From: JBEBXQ01 sp040391535
GTDB taxonomy: Bacteria; Bacteroidota; Bacteroidia; Cytophagales; Spirosomataceae
Reading direction: 5' to 3'
DNA length: 55,823 bases
Assembly: GCA_040391535.1 (NCBI GenBank)
Contig: JBEBXQ010000009.1
Span: forward strand, 1-55,823
Both the position numbers and the translations under genes were made by a program. Positions within the stretch are counted from its first letter, which is position 1. Each line of letters starts with the position of its first letter. Of the stretch, positions 49,377 through 55,823 are shown piece by piece. A model generated the notes under the pieces. That model ran no database searches. It saw only the letters and a list, made by a program, of their open reading frames with translations, and had not been told where the DNA came from.

Positions 49377-51193
49377 TGGCCTCCCAGGACTATTGACTTT
49401 CCGAGTTTGCGTACTTTGTATTCAGCAGCGCCGGTATTTTTCGGTATCGTTACTGCTTTAACCTCATAAGTGCCCGCAGGAAATTTCTCAACTCTGAAAG
49501 CGTAACTGTAAAATACTTTCCATAAATCAGACGGCTGATCAACAGGTTTATTGCTTAGTACAGCCGGAGTAAAAAATGTATGCTGATCCGATTTGAAAAT
49601 AAAATACTGCACACTTTCTTCTGAATCAGGGTTATATTCAAGCATCAGATTGATTTTTGTGCCAAAGCCGCCCAGATTTTTCGCGATCCTTTCCTTACTG
49701 GTTTTTAATGTAAGGTTTTCAAATTCCTTGTTACCTAATGTGGGCAGGTTCAGTATCTGATCCTGTAAATCGGGTTCGGGGTGTTTGAATAAACCCAGCT
49801 GTGACGCGGTTTTTAATAAATCAGTAAAAGTATCCGGATGATTCCAGAAAGGTTTCTCTCCATAAGTTTCCCCGATTGATAACAGGGTTTTATGATGTTT
49901 AAGGTAATAGCTGTCCAGTGCGAGCTCTGTTTGTGTGGTGATTACTTTCGGAGCGAAAAAACAGTAGGTGCCAACATTTGTTATTAAAGCCAGAATGCTG
50001 ACTATAAAACCGGTAGTTTTCAATAACCTTTTACTATGGTGTATCAGATCAATAAAAACCAGATAGCCACATACAAAGAATACCGTGCCGAAAATCATAT
50101 ACCTTCTTGAAAACACATCTCCGCCATGAAGTATATTCCAGTCGGTAGGCCTGCTGATCGTCAGCATACAGCCCGTTGCAAGTAAAAAAAGCATTGTCCC
50201 GACCAGCATCCAGTTGGCTGGCCGACGGGCGTAGTGATGGTTGAAGGCTGTTTTGAGAAGAAAAGCAATAGCCAGTATTAACAATAAAAACCCCGCAACA
50301 ACAGCCGCGAGTACATCAGGATAAAGTGTGCGGGTATCAAGATGCGAAAAATCACCATAGAAGATATTCCCCCAGAAAGCATTCACCAGCAACAGGTTTT
50401 TGAGGGGATAACTCAACAGGGATACCCCTGCGGACTTATAATAATGGTAATCGTAAAAGAAATAAAAGCTGATAACCACGCCTGCAACAAGGAGCCAGCT
50501 GAGCATCCGGGAGTATTTTTCCCGGAAAAATAAAATTATAATACCCACAATCCAGATAGCAATACCGTTACCGCTGATAAAAGTAGTGATGATAGCTGCC
50601 AGCAGAGCCCATCCGTAATATCGCGGTTTGCCGAGCCAGTACGCAGTGAGCATGGCAAAGAAAATGATCGGGGTGTTTTGCAGTGCGGCAATACTCCAGG
50701 TCGCATTTTCATAAAACAACAGGCTGCAGATCAGAAGGGGGACAGGAGTGAAAAAGTACAGTGGCAGCCGGCTGTTTTTGAAATACTGATAAAGTAAACT
50801 GATAATACCAACCAGGGCCAGATTGCCTGTGATTACATGCATTTTGACCGAAAAAGTACCTGATAAGAGATATAACAGATACATAACCGTTCGTTCAAAG
50901 GCAAAGCGGTGCTGGTTAACCTGCTCAAACAGGGCTTGTATACGGTCTTCTGATGTAGTTGCTGTTGTCAGCCTGATGAATGAATCCAGCAGGTTATAAT
51001 CGTCTGAAAAAGGGATATCTTCAATATGTCTGAAAAGGAACCAGAAGAAATAAATGACGGGAAGGCAGATAAGGCTTACCGCAGAAATATTTCTGAGTGT
51101 GTGAAAGCTTTGCCGGTAACTGAAAAAGAGCGTGGTTATCAGTAAAACAACAATTGCGACAGTATATGGTAAAAAGAGATTATCGATAAACAT
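49364..51193 (-). CDS. Polytopic membrane protein, GT-C glycosyltransferase-like
   Basis: A 609-residue protein with about 11 hydrophobic segments in residues 8-410 and a soluble C-terminal domain of about 190 residues. The first extracytoplasmic loop carries Asp64-Asp65 (PFSDDYNLLDSF), the position and form of the catalytic acidic pair of GT-C glycosyltransferases, which use polyprenyl-phosphate sugars. This assignment is inference; an O-antigen-type membrane protein of other function is possible. It is a single leftward gene; the galM terminator lies upstream of it. Confidence 0.65.
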   Translation of the reverse strand: MFIDNLFLPYTVAIVVLLITTLFFSYRQSFHTLRNISAVSLICLPVIYFFWFLFRHIEDIPFSDDYNLLDSFIRLTTATTSEDRIQALFEQVNQHRFAFERTVMYLLYLLSGTFSVKMHVITGNLALVGIISLLYQYFKNSRLPLYFFTPVPLLICSLLFYENATWSIAALQNTPIIFFAMLTAYWLGKPRYYGWALLAAIITTFISGNGIAIWIVGIIILFFREKYSRMLSWLLVAGVVISFYFFYDYHYYKSAGVSLLSYPLKNLLLVNAFWGNIFYGDFSHLDTRTLYPDVLAAVVAGFLLLILAIAFLLKTAFNHHYARRPANWMLVGTMLFLLATGCMLTISRPTDWNILHGGDVFSRRYMIFGTVFFVCGYLVFIDLIHHSKRLLKTTGFIVSILALITNVGTYCFFAPKVITTQTELALDSYYLKHHKTLLSIGETYGEKPFWNHPDTFTDLLKTASQLGLFKHPEPDLQDQILNLPTLGNKEFENLTLKTSKERIAKNLGGFGTKINLMLEYNPDSEESVQYFIFKSDQHTFFTPAVLSNKPVDQPSDLWKVFYSYAFRVEKFPAGTYEVKAVTIPKNTGAAEYKVRKLGKSIVLGGHQGL

Positions 51194-51276
51194 AACAGCG
51201 GTTAATTTTTCATTTTAAGAGAGGAGTTGCCCGGTTAAAAGAGCTGATATCTACCACTAATGCGCAATTTAGGAAT

Positions 51277-51325
51277 AAAAACGCCACACTACCAAGATGT
51301 ATGCATCCTGAAGTGCGGCGTTTTT
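51277..51325 (-). terminator. Terminator of the galactose operon
   Basis: AAAAACGCCACACT (51277-51290) pairs with AGTGCGGCGTTTTT (51312-51325), 13 of 14 positions, and a small inner hairpin (GATG/CATC) sits in the loop. It lies 29 bases beyond the galM stop codon and gives a U5 run in the leftward direction. Confidence 0.75.
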
Positions 51326-51353
51326 GTGTTTTTAATGATCACCCGTAAGTGAA

Positions 51354-52499
51354 TCAGGGTTTCACGGAAAATTTATAGATTGTAGTAGTAGAGTAGGCCT
51401 CTCCCGGATTTAACACTACGGATGGATATTGTGGCTGATTGGGAGAATCAGGGTAATGTTCCGTTTCAAAGCAGAAACCAAAACGTTTGGTATAGGTAGC
51501 CCCTTTTCCGGAAAGTGACCCGTCCAGAAAATTACCGGTATAGAACTGGACACCGGGCTCAGTGGTAAAAACTTCCATAAACCTTCCGCTTTCAGGTTCC
51601 AGTGCTGTGGCAGCAAGGGGAATGGCCTCAGAAGAAGCACGTAAGGCCCAGCAATGATCATAACCACCGCCGTTTTTAATCTGTTCGTGTGTGGTGTCAT
51701 CTATTCTTTCCCCGATTTTATGCGGAGAAACAAAGTCAAACGGGGTGCCGGCAACGGCTTCAAGCGGGCCCTTTGGTATTAATGTTTCATTGACTGCTAC
51801 CAGACTGTCAGCATTAATCGTAACTTCATGATTCAGAATATCGCGTTTCAGGCCCGTAAGGTTGAAGTAGGAGTGATTGGTCAGATTGACGACCGTTGGC
51901 TGATCCGTAACAGCAGCATAATCAATCCGTAGCGAATTGTCATTTCCGAGTGTATACGTAACGGTTACATCCAGGTTACCCGGATACCCTTCTTCGCCGT
52001 CTTTGCTGATATAATGAAGTTTCAGGCCGGCAGTAGTGTCAGAAAGGACTTCTTCAGTTGCCCATAAGGCTTTGTCAAAACCTTTCCCCCCGCCATGTAA
52101 ATGATTAGGGCCATTGTTTTTGAGGAGACTGTAGGTTTTTCCGTTCAGATCAAATTGTGCATTCCCGATACGGTTACCATACCTGCCGACCAGCGCACCG
52201 AAGAAGGGGTGGCCGTCGAGATAAGGCTGCAGGGAATCAAATCCCAGCACCACGTCTTCCCAGTTACCTTGTTTGTCAGGAGCGGTCAGATGGGTAATGA
52301 TACCACCATAATTGGTGATTTTGACTGTCATTCCATTGGAATTAGTGAGGGTGTAAAGGTCAGCCTGCTGTCCTTCCGGTAAGGTTCCGAAAGCGGATTT
52401 GGAAATTGAAGGATTCATTTTGTTTGATTTTTCATTATTGGATGTGCAGGCTGTTACCAAAGCAAAGGCCAGCAAAGGGTAGATCAGGAATTTTTTCAT
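51354..52499 (-). CDS. galM: Aldose 1-epimerase (galactose mutarotase), lipoprotein
   Basis: A 381-residue GalM-family enzyme that interconverts alpha and beta anomers of galactose. Key segments are FFGALVGRYGNRIGNAQF, PNHLHGGGKGFDKALW (active His), NLTNHSYFNLTG (second His) and the C-terminal FCFETEHYPDSPNQP with the catalytic Glu. The N-terminus is a lipoprotein signal (LVTAC, Cys18), so it works outside the cytoplasm, unlike GalK. It is the last gene of a three-gene operon, 19 bases after galK. Confidence 0.95.
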   Translation of the reverse strand: MKKFLIYPLLAFALVTACTSNNEKSNKMNPSISKSAFGTLPEGQQADLYTLTNSNGMTVKITNYGGIITHLTAPDKQGNWEDVVLGFDSLQPYLDGHPFFGALVGRYGNRIGNAQFDLNGKTYSLLKNNGPNHLHGGGKGFDKALWATEEVLSDTTAGLKLHYISKDGEEGYPGNLDVTVTYTLGNDNSLRIDYAAVTDQPTVVNLTNHSYFNLTGLKRDILNHEVTINADSLVAVNETLIPKGPLEAVAGTPFDFVSPHKIGERIDDTTHEQIKNGGGYDHCWALRASSEAIPLAATALEPESGRFMEVFTTEPGVQFYTGNFLDGSLSGKGATYTKRFGFCFETEHYPDSPNQPQYPSVVLNPGEAYSTTTIYKFSVKP

Positions 52500-52518
52500 T
52501 TTAGTATGGTTTTAAATC

Positions 52519-53697
52519 TCAGAATACTATTTCACTGGTACCATCTGTTATATTAACCCGGTAGCAGGGCAGATTCAGTCCGAAATGATGCAGAAAAGCA
52601 TTTTTCTGGTGATTTTCAAAATCGTCAGCCGCCTCTCGTCTGATCAGATTAAGGGTGCAGCCGCCAAAACCGCCTCCCATCATCCGGGCTCCCAGTACAC
52701 CTTCCTGCATGCGGGCCTCGTTAACCAGAAAGTCCAGCTCCGGACAGCTTACTTCATAATCGTACTGAAGGCCATGATGAGTTTCAAACATTTTTTGTCC
52801 GAAAGCCGCAAGGTTATTATTTTCAAGATATCCGCAAGCAAGAAGTACCCGTTGAATCTCATTGGTGACAAATTTACATCTTCTGTATACCACATCACCT
52901 AATAAATCCCGGTGTTTTTCAACCATTTCAGGACTTACATCGCGCAGGCTGGTGAGTGACGGATCAAACTGCTTCAGAACCTGAACACCTTTTTCACATT
53001 CCTGTCTGCGGGTATTGTATTCAGAATCAGCCAGCGAGTGCTTGACGGTTGTATCACATAAAATCAACAGGTGCTCATCCATCGGGAAAGGAAAATACTG
53101 ATATTCCAGTGAGCGGCAGTCCAGGCGGATAACAGACTCATTTTTACCAAAAACGGAGGCAAACTGATCCATAATACCGCAATTCAACCCTACATATTCA
53201 TTTTCTGCTTTCTGAGATAATAAGGCAATGGTTTTCCGGTCGAGGCTAAGTTGGTTCAGTTCGGATAAAGCATACATCAGACAGCATTCCAGGGCTGCAG
53301 AGGAAGAAAGCCCGGCACCTGACGGAACATCCCCGCCAAAAGTGGCCTGAAAGCCGGCTGTCCTGAACCCGTTTTTCTTCAACTGATCCACTACTCCAAG
53401 CTGGTATTGAGGCCAGGAAAGGGAAGGTTTTTGCAGATCATGTACTGTTGTGGCAAAAGTCTCGTTAAAATCCGCGGAATGTAATATAATCTGCTCATCA
53501 TCCCGCAGGGAAATGGCAAAGTAAATGGCCTTATCAATAGCGGCCGGCATCACAAAACCGTCATTATAATCAGTATGTTCGCCAATAAGATTGATTCGTC
53601 CGGGTGATCGGAAAATCCTGGGAATATGCTCAGTACCGAACTGCTGAGCATAAGCATTGACGATTCGTGTGGCGTTTTCCGGTAGGGGATTACTCAT
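52519..53697 (-). CDS. galK: Galactokinase
   Basis: A 392-residue GHMP kinase that phosphorylates alpha-D-galactose in the first cytosolic Leloir step. Motifs: RSPGRINLIGEHTDYNDG (sugar binding), GGDVPSGAGLSSSAAL (ATP-binding GHMP motif), and GARMMGGGFGGCTLNL (C-terminal motif). The length is normal. It lies between the D-2-hydroxyacid dehydrogenase gene (22 bases) and galM (19 bases). galT and galE are not in the window. Confidence 0.97.
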   Translation of the reverse strand: MSNPLPENATRIVNAYAQQFGTEHIPRIFRSPGRINLIGEHTDYNDGFVMPAAIDKAIYFAISLRDDEQIILHSADFNETFATTVHDLQKPSLSWPQYQLGVVDQLKKNGFRTAGFQATFGGDVPSGAGLSSSAALECCLMYALSELNQLSLDRKTIALLSQKAENEYVGLNCGIMDQFASVFGKNESVIRLDCRSLEYQYFPFPMDEHLLILCDTTVKHSLADSEYNTRRQECEKGVQVLKQFDPSLTSLRDVSPEMVEKHRDLLGDVVYRRCKFVTNEIQRVLLACGYLENNNLAAFGQKMFETHHGLQYDYEVSCPELDFLVNEARMQEGVLGARMMGGGFGGCTLNLIRREAADDFENHQKNAFLHHFGLNLPCYRVNITDGTSEIVF

Positions 53698-53719
53698 TTT
53701 ATTATATCAGTGGATGTTG

Positions 53720-54655
53720 TTAATAGCCTTTCTGAAGGTCAACCAGGTTGACTGGTTCCTGATTATTTTTGATTAATGACATGTTTTTGAGAAACAGCTC
53801 TACTTTACCGTTGTTCTCGTTGGCCTGTCCGCCCCCGGTGTGCTGTGTAAGCACTACATTCGGTAAGGTCCATAACGGATGGTCCTCGGGCAAAGGCTCA
53901 TGAAGAGTCACATCAAGCGCTGCACCGGATAACTGCCCGTCGGCGAGTGCTTGCAGCAAAGCTGCTTCATCGGTGGTGTTGCCCCGTCCTATATTGGCAT
54001 AAACAGCCCCGCGTTTCAGCGCGTAGAGAATGGATTTATCAACAAAACCAGCGGCTGACCCGGGCAGCGTGTTGATCAGGACATCGGTGTCTTCCAGATG
54101 TTCCAGCAACTCATCTTTCTGATGAATTTCTGCCAGGGGAGAACTTCTCGCAAATGAGATAAGCCGGCAACGAAAACCGGTCAGAATATCCCTTACAGAT
54201 TGTCCGATAGTTCCGGTTCCCAGAATAACCGCCTTTTGGCCGAACAGCACTTTCAACTCTTCTCTTAATGGAGATCCGATCCAGTTGTGTTTGGTTTTCA
54301 GGGTGGTCAGCTTATCAATCCCTCTGTATAATGCCAGAATACCTGCTATGGTTGTTTCGGCGCAGGGGCGCGCAAACCAGTCCCCCATATTGGCAGCTTT
54401 GTAGGGGTGGGGGATATTTTTATATTGATCAAAGCCCGCCGAATCCAGTTGCAGAAAATACAGGCCGGCAGGAGCATAATGATGAAACCAGTCCAGCGGA
54501 GGGTTTCCAAGAATATAGTTAGCTGTCTGAAAATGGCTTTTTAGTTCGGTTTCCGTAGATCCCGGAGTCCTGAAAAAAAGCTCATCGTCACGCAGATGGC
54601 CTGATAACTGATTTTTGTGATGGTCGTTGAGTAAAGAATGGATGTAAATTTTCAT
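53720..54655 (-). CDS. D-2-hydroxyacid dehydrogenase family protein
   Basis: A 311-residue NAD(P)-dependent dehydrogenase. The Rossmann motif is LGTGTIGQSV (about 145-154). The catalytic Arg lies in NIGRGNTTDE, the Glu in LHEPLPEDHPLW and the His in TQHTGG. Family members reduce glyoxylate, hydroxypyruvate or other 2-keto acids. It is the first gene of the galK-galM operon, so it could act on a galactose-derived acid, but nothing in the sequence fixes the substrate. Confidence 0.88.
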   Translation of the reverse strand: MKIYIHSLLNDHHKNQLSGHLRDDELFFRTPGSTETELKSHFQTANYILGNPPLDWFHHYAPAGLYFLQLDSAGFDQYKNIPHPYKAANMGDWFARPCAETTIAGILALYRGIDKLTTLKTKHNWIGSPLREELKVLFGQKAVILGTGTIGQSVRDILTGFRCRLISFARSSPLAEIHQKDELLEHLEDTDVLINTLPGSAAGFVDKSILYALKRGAVYANIGRGNTTDEAALLQALADGQLSGAALDVTLHEPLPEDHPLWTLPNVVLTQHTGGGQANENNGKVELFLKNMSLIKNNQEPVNLVDLQKGY

Positions 54656-54753
54656 GACAATGGTTGGCTGGTTCAGGATAATTATGACCGGGAAATTACA
54701 AGGATTTTTCCTTATTCCGGCACAAAAATCCGGATAAGTAAGCTAACGGCCCT

Positions 54754-54978
54754 CTAAAGGAATTTCCTTACCAGTATAATAATCAGGTTAAACAGTAAGC
54801 CCAGCAGAATCATGGAGGTTAAGGGGAAATAAAACCGAAAGTTTTCTTTCTCCACTCTGATATCTCCAGGAAGTTTGCCAAACCAGTTCAGCTTATCACC
54901 CAGAAAATAAATGAACAGGCCAATAACGACAATAGCGATGCCTAATAAGATGAGGTATTTTCCGGTCTGCGGGTTCAT
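54754..54978 (-). CDS. DUF2905 family small membrane protein
   Basis: A 74-residue protein with two hydrophobic helices (about 7-27 and 52-71) joined by LNWFGKLPGDIRVEKENFRFYFP, whose GKLPGDI core is the hallmark of DUF2905. It resides in the inner membrane; its function is unknown. It lies 98 bases upstream of the dehydrogenase start on the same strand. Confidence 0.9.
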   Translation of the reverse strand: MNPQTGKYLILLGIAIVVIGLFIYFLGDKLNWFGKLPGDIRVEKENFRFYFPLTSMILLGLLFNLIIILVRKFL

Positions 54979-55072
54979 GCAAAGTTTTTGTTTAATTCAA
55001 AATTAGCATATCCGGCATTTATACGGTTAAATAAATGCAGATATTGATTAACCATTCAGCATTCTGGCTCAG

Positions 55073-55107
55073 AAAAAACGGGTAGCCTGATTTACTCAGA
55101 CTACCCG
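55073..55107 (-). terminator. Terminator of the DUF1080 gene
   Basis: On the minus strand CGGGTAGTCTGA pairs with TCAGGCTACCCG (one U-G wobble), loop of five bases, followed by six U (55078-55073). It lies 24 bases beyond the stop codon, a textbook rho-independent terminator. Confidence 0.85.
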
Positions 55108-55130
55108 CTATAATTCATCTGAACAGATGA

Positions 55131-55823
55131 TTATTTTTTCTTCTTCTTTTTAGAAGCTTTTTTACCTTTTACAGGAGCTTCAACAACGGTTTCTGCTTTG
55201 CTGAGATCCTTGATCCTGATATTGCGGAAACTTAACACAGAGCCATGCCCCAGGAAACCCAGGTGGCCGGTCGTGCGGAACAGCCCAGGATGGTTTTTGC
55301 CATCAGGAATTTTCTCTCCGTTCTGTGTCGCTTCTTTAATATCTCCGTCCACAATCACTGTTCCGTTCAGGGTTACTTTGACTTTAGTGCCCTGTACGGT
55401 TACTTCCTGATAGTTCCACTCGCCTACTGGTTTCAGATACCCTTTTTTGGCAGGGATGACACCATATACAGAACCATGGTACTGATAAGGTTCCAGTTTT
55501 TTGTAAATGTCAGCAGTATTATCCAGAATCTGTAACTCATAAGCTCCTACATAAGCAGCATCTCCTTCCAGAGGGGCGCGAACGCCTAATCCGTTATTGG
55601 CACCCGGCGTCAGCTGAAACTCAAAACGGAATGTAAAGTCGCTGTATTCATCTTTGGTGTAAAGATTACCTCGGCCTCTTCCTGTCGGACGGCATACCAT
55701 ATTGCCGTCTTCAATGATGTAATCGGTCGTATTACCTACCCATTCAAACATATTGGAGCCGTCAAACAATACTTTATAACCTTCGTTTTTCTCTTCAGCA
55801 CTAAGCTCAAATGTTTCAGCACG
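55131..55823 (-). CDS. DUF1080 (3-keto-disaccharide hydrolase-like) domain protein, N-terminus cut by window end
   Basis: The frame is open from the window edge to a stop at 55131, giving the last 230 residues. No start is visible: the first methionine in the shadow frame is a TTG inside KVLFDGSNMFEW, which is the start of the DUF1080 domain (family form LFDGxxLxxW). Further domain features are NLYTKDEYSDFTFRFEFQL, ANNGLGVRAP, YELQILDN, and HLGFLGHGSVLSFRNIRI. DUF1080 has a jelly-roll fold and is linked to glycoside breakdown. The C-terminus ends in an unusual lysine run (KKASKKKKKK). More domains may lie outside the window. Confidence 0.85.
   Translation of the reverse strand, partial: RAETFELSAEEKNEGYKVLFDGSNMFEWVGNTTDYIIEDGNMVCRPTGRGRGNLYTKDEYSDFTFRFEFQLTPGANNGLGVRAPLEGDAAYVGAYELQILDNTADIYKKLEPYQYHGSVYGVIPAKKGYLKPVGEWNYQEVTVQGTKVKVTLNGTVIVDGDIKEATQNGEKIPDGKNHPGLFRTTGHLGFLGHGSVLSFRNIRIKDLSKAETVVEAPVKGKKASKKKKKK

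Noticed and set aside
1..55823. CRISPR arrays, tRNA or rRNA genes, insertion sequences and prophage genes
   Set aside because: No regularly spaced repeats, transposase motifs, structural RNA signatures or phage genes were found on reading either strand.

Overview
The window looks like a chromosomal segment of a Bacteroidota bacterium, most likely of the order Cytophagales (Dyadobacter-like; the order and genus are inferences). The evidence is a SusC/SusD pair with an ECF sigma factor and FecR, lipoproteins with Bacteroidota-type signal peptides, a GWxTD protein, a PD40/Omp85 fusion, and repeated promoter elements of the Bacteroidota form TAnnTTTG, some with a TTG or TTTG about 19 bases upstream. 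Genes are dense and housekeeping and catabolic functions alternate. I saw no rRNA, tRNA, CRISPR array, insertion sequence or prophage.
Left part (1-10050): an ECF sigma factor without a visible anti-sigma factor, adenine deaminase, and then a rightward catabolic run. The run holds an SDR dehydrogenase, an amidohydrolase (fuconolactonase type), a FucP-type permease, a RhaM-type mutarotase, an endonuclease/exonuclease/phosphatase-fold protein that lacks expected catalytic residues, and lutA-lutB-lutC. This fits the non-phosphorylating L-fucose route, which yields pyruvate and L-lactate; LutABC would oxidise the lactate.
Middle (10150-32700): cmk with an FAD oxidoreductase and a large PD40/beta-barrel protein; a small lipoprotein; an M16 protease; a leftward queD-lpxB-glycosyltransferase-DUF4268 group; divergent hldD; sufB, preceded by a 14-codon upstream ORF; a PLP desulfhydrase/ACC-deaminase-like gene overlapping sufB tail to tail; a possible small RNA; an RluA-type pseudouridine synthase, RidA, a GNAT acetyltransferase, a 2,4-dienoyl-CoA-reductase-type SDR, a GWxTD protein and rlmB; and an unrecognised 358-residue protein carrying a class II terpene-cyclase-like DIDDTA motif.
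Right part (32780-55823): a fatty acid hydroxylase; a 48-base perfect palindrome; the ECF sigma-FecR-SusC-SusD uptake and signalling locus; sbcC without sbcD; a 41-residue membrane protein; metG; three poorly known envelope genes ending in a membrane-anchored HExxH protein; a GT-C-like membrane protein; a galactose operon (D-2-hydroxyacid dehydrogenase, galK, lipoprotein galM); DUF2905; and a DUF1080 gene cut by the window end.
The observations most worth a second look are the sufB leader, the DIDDTA protein, the RNA candidate at 26053-26174, the apparent pseudoenzymes in the fucose operon and at the start of the PD40 protein, and the palindrome behind susD.
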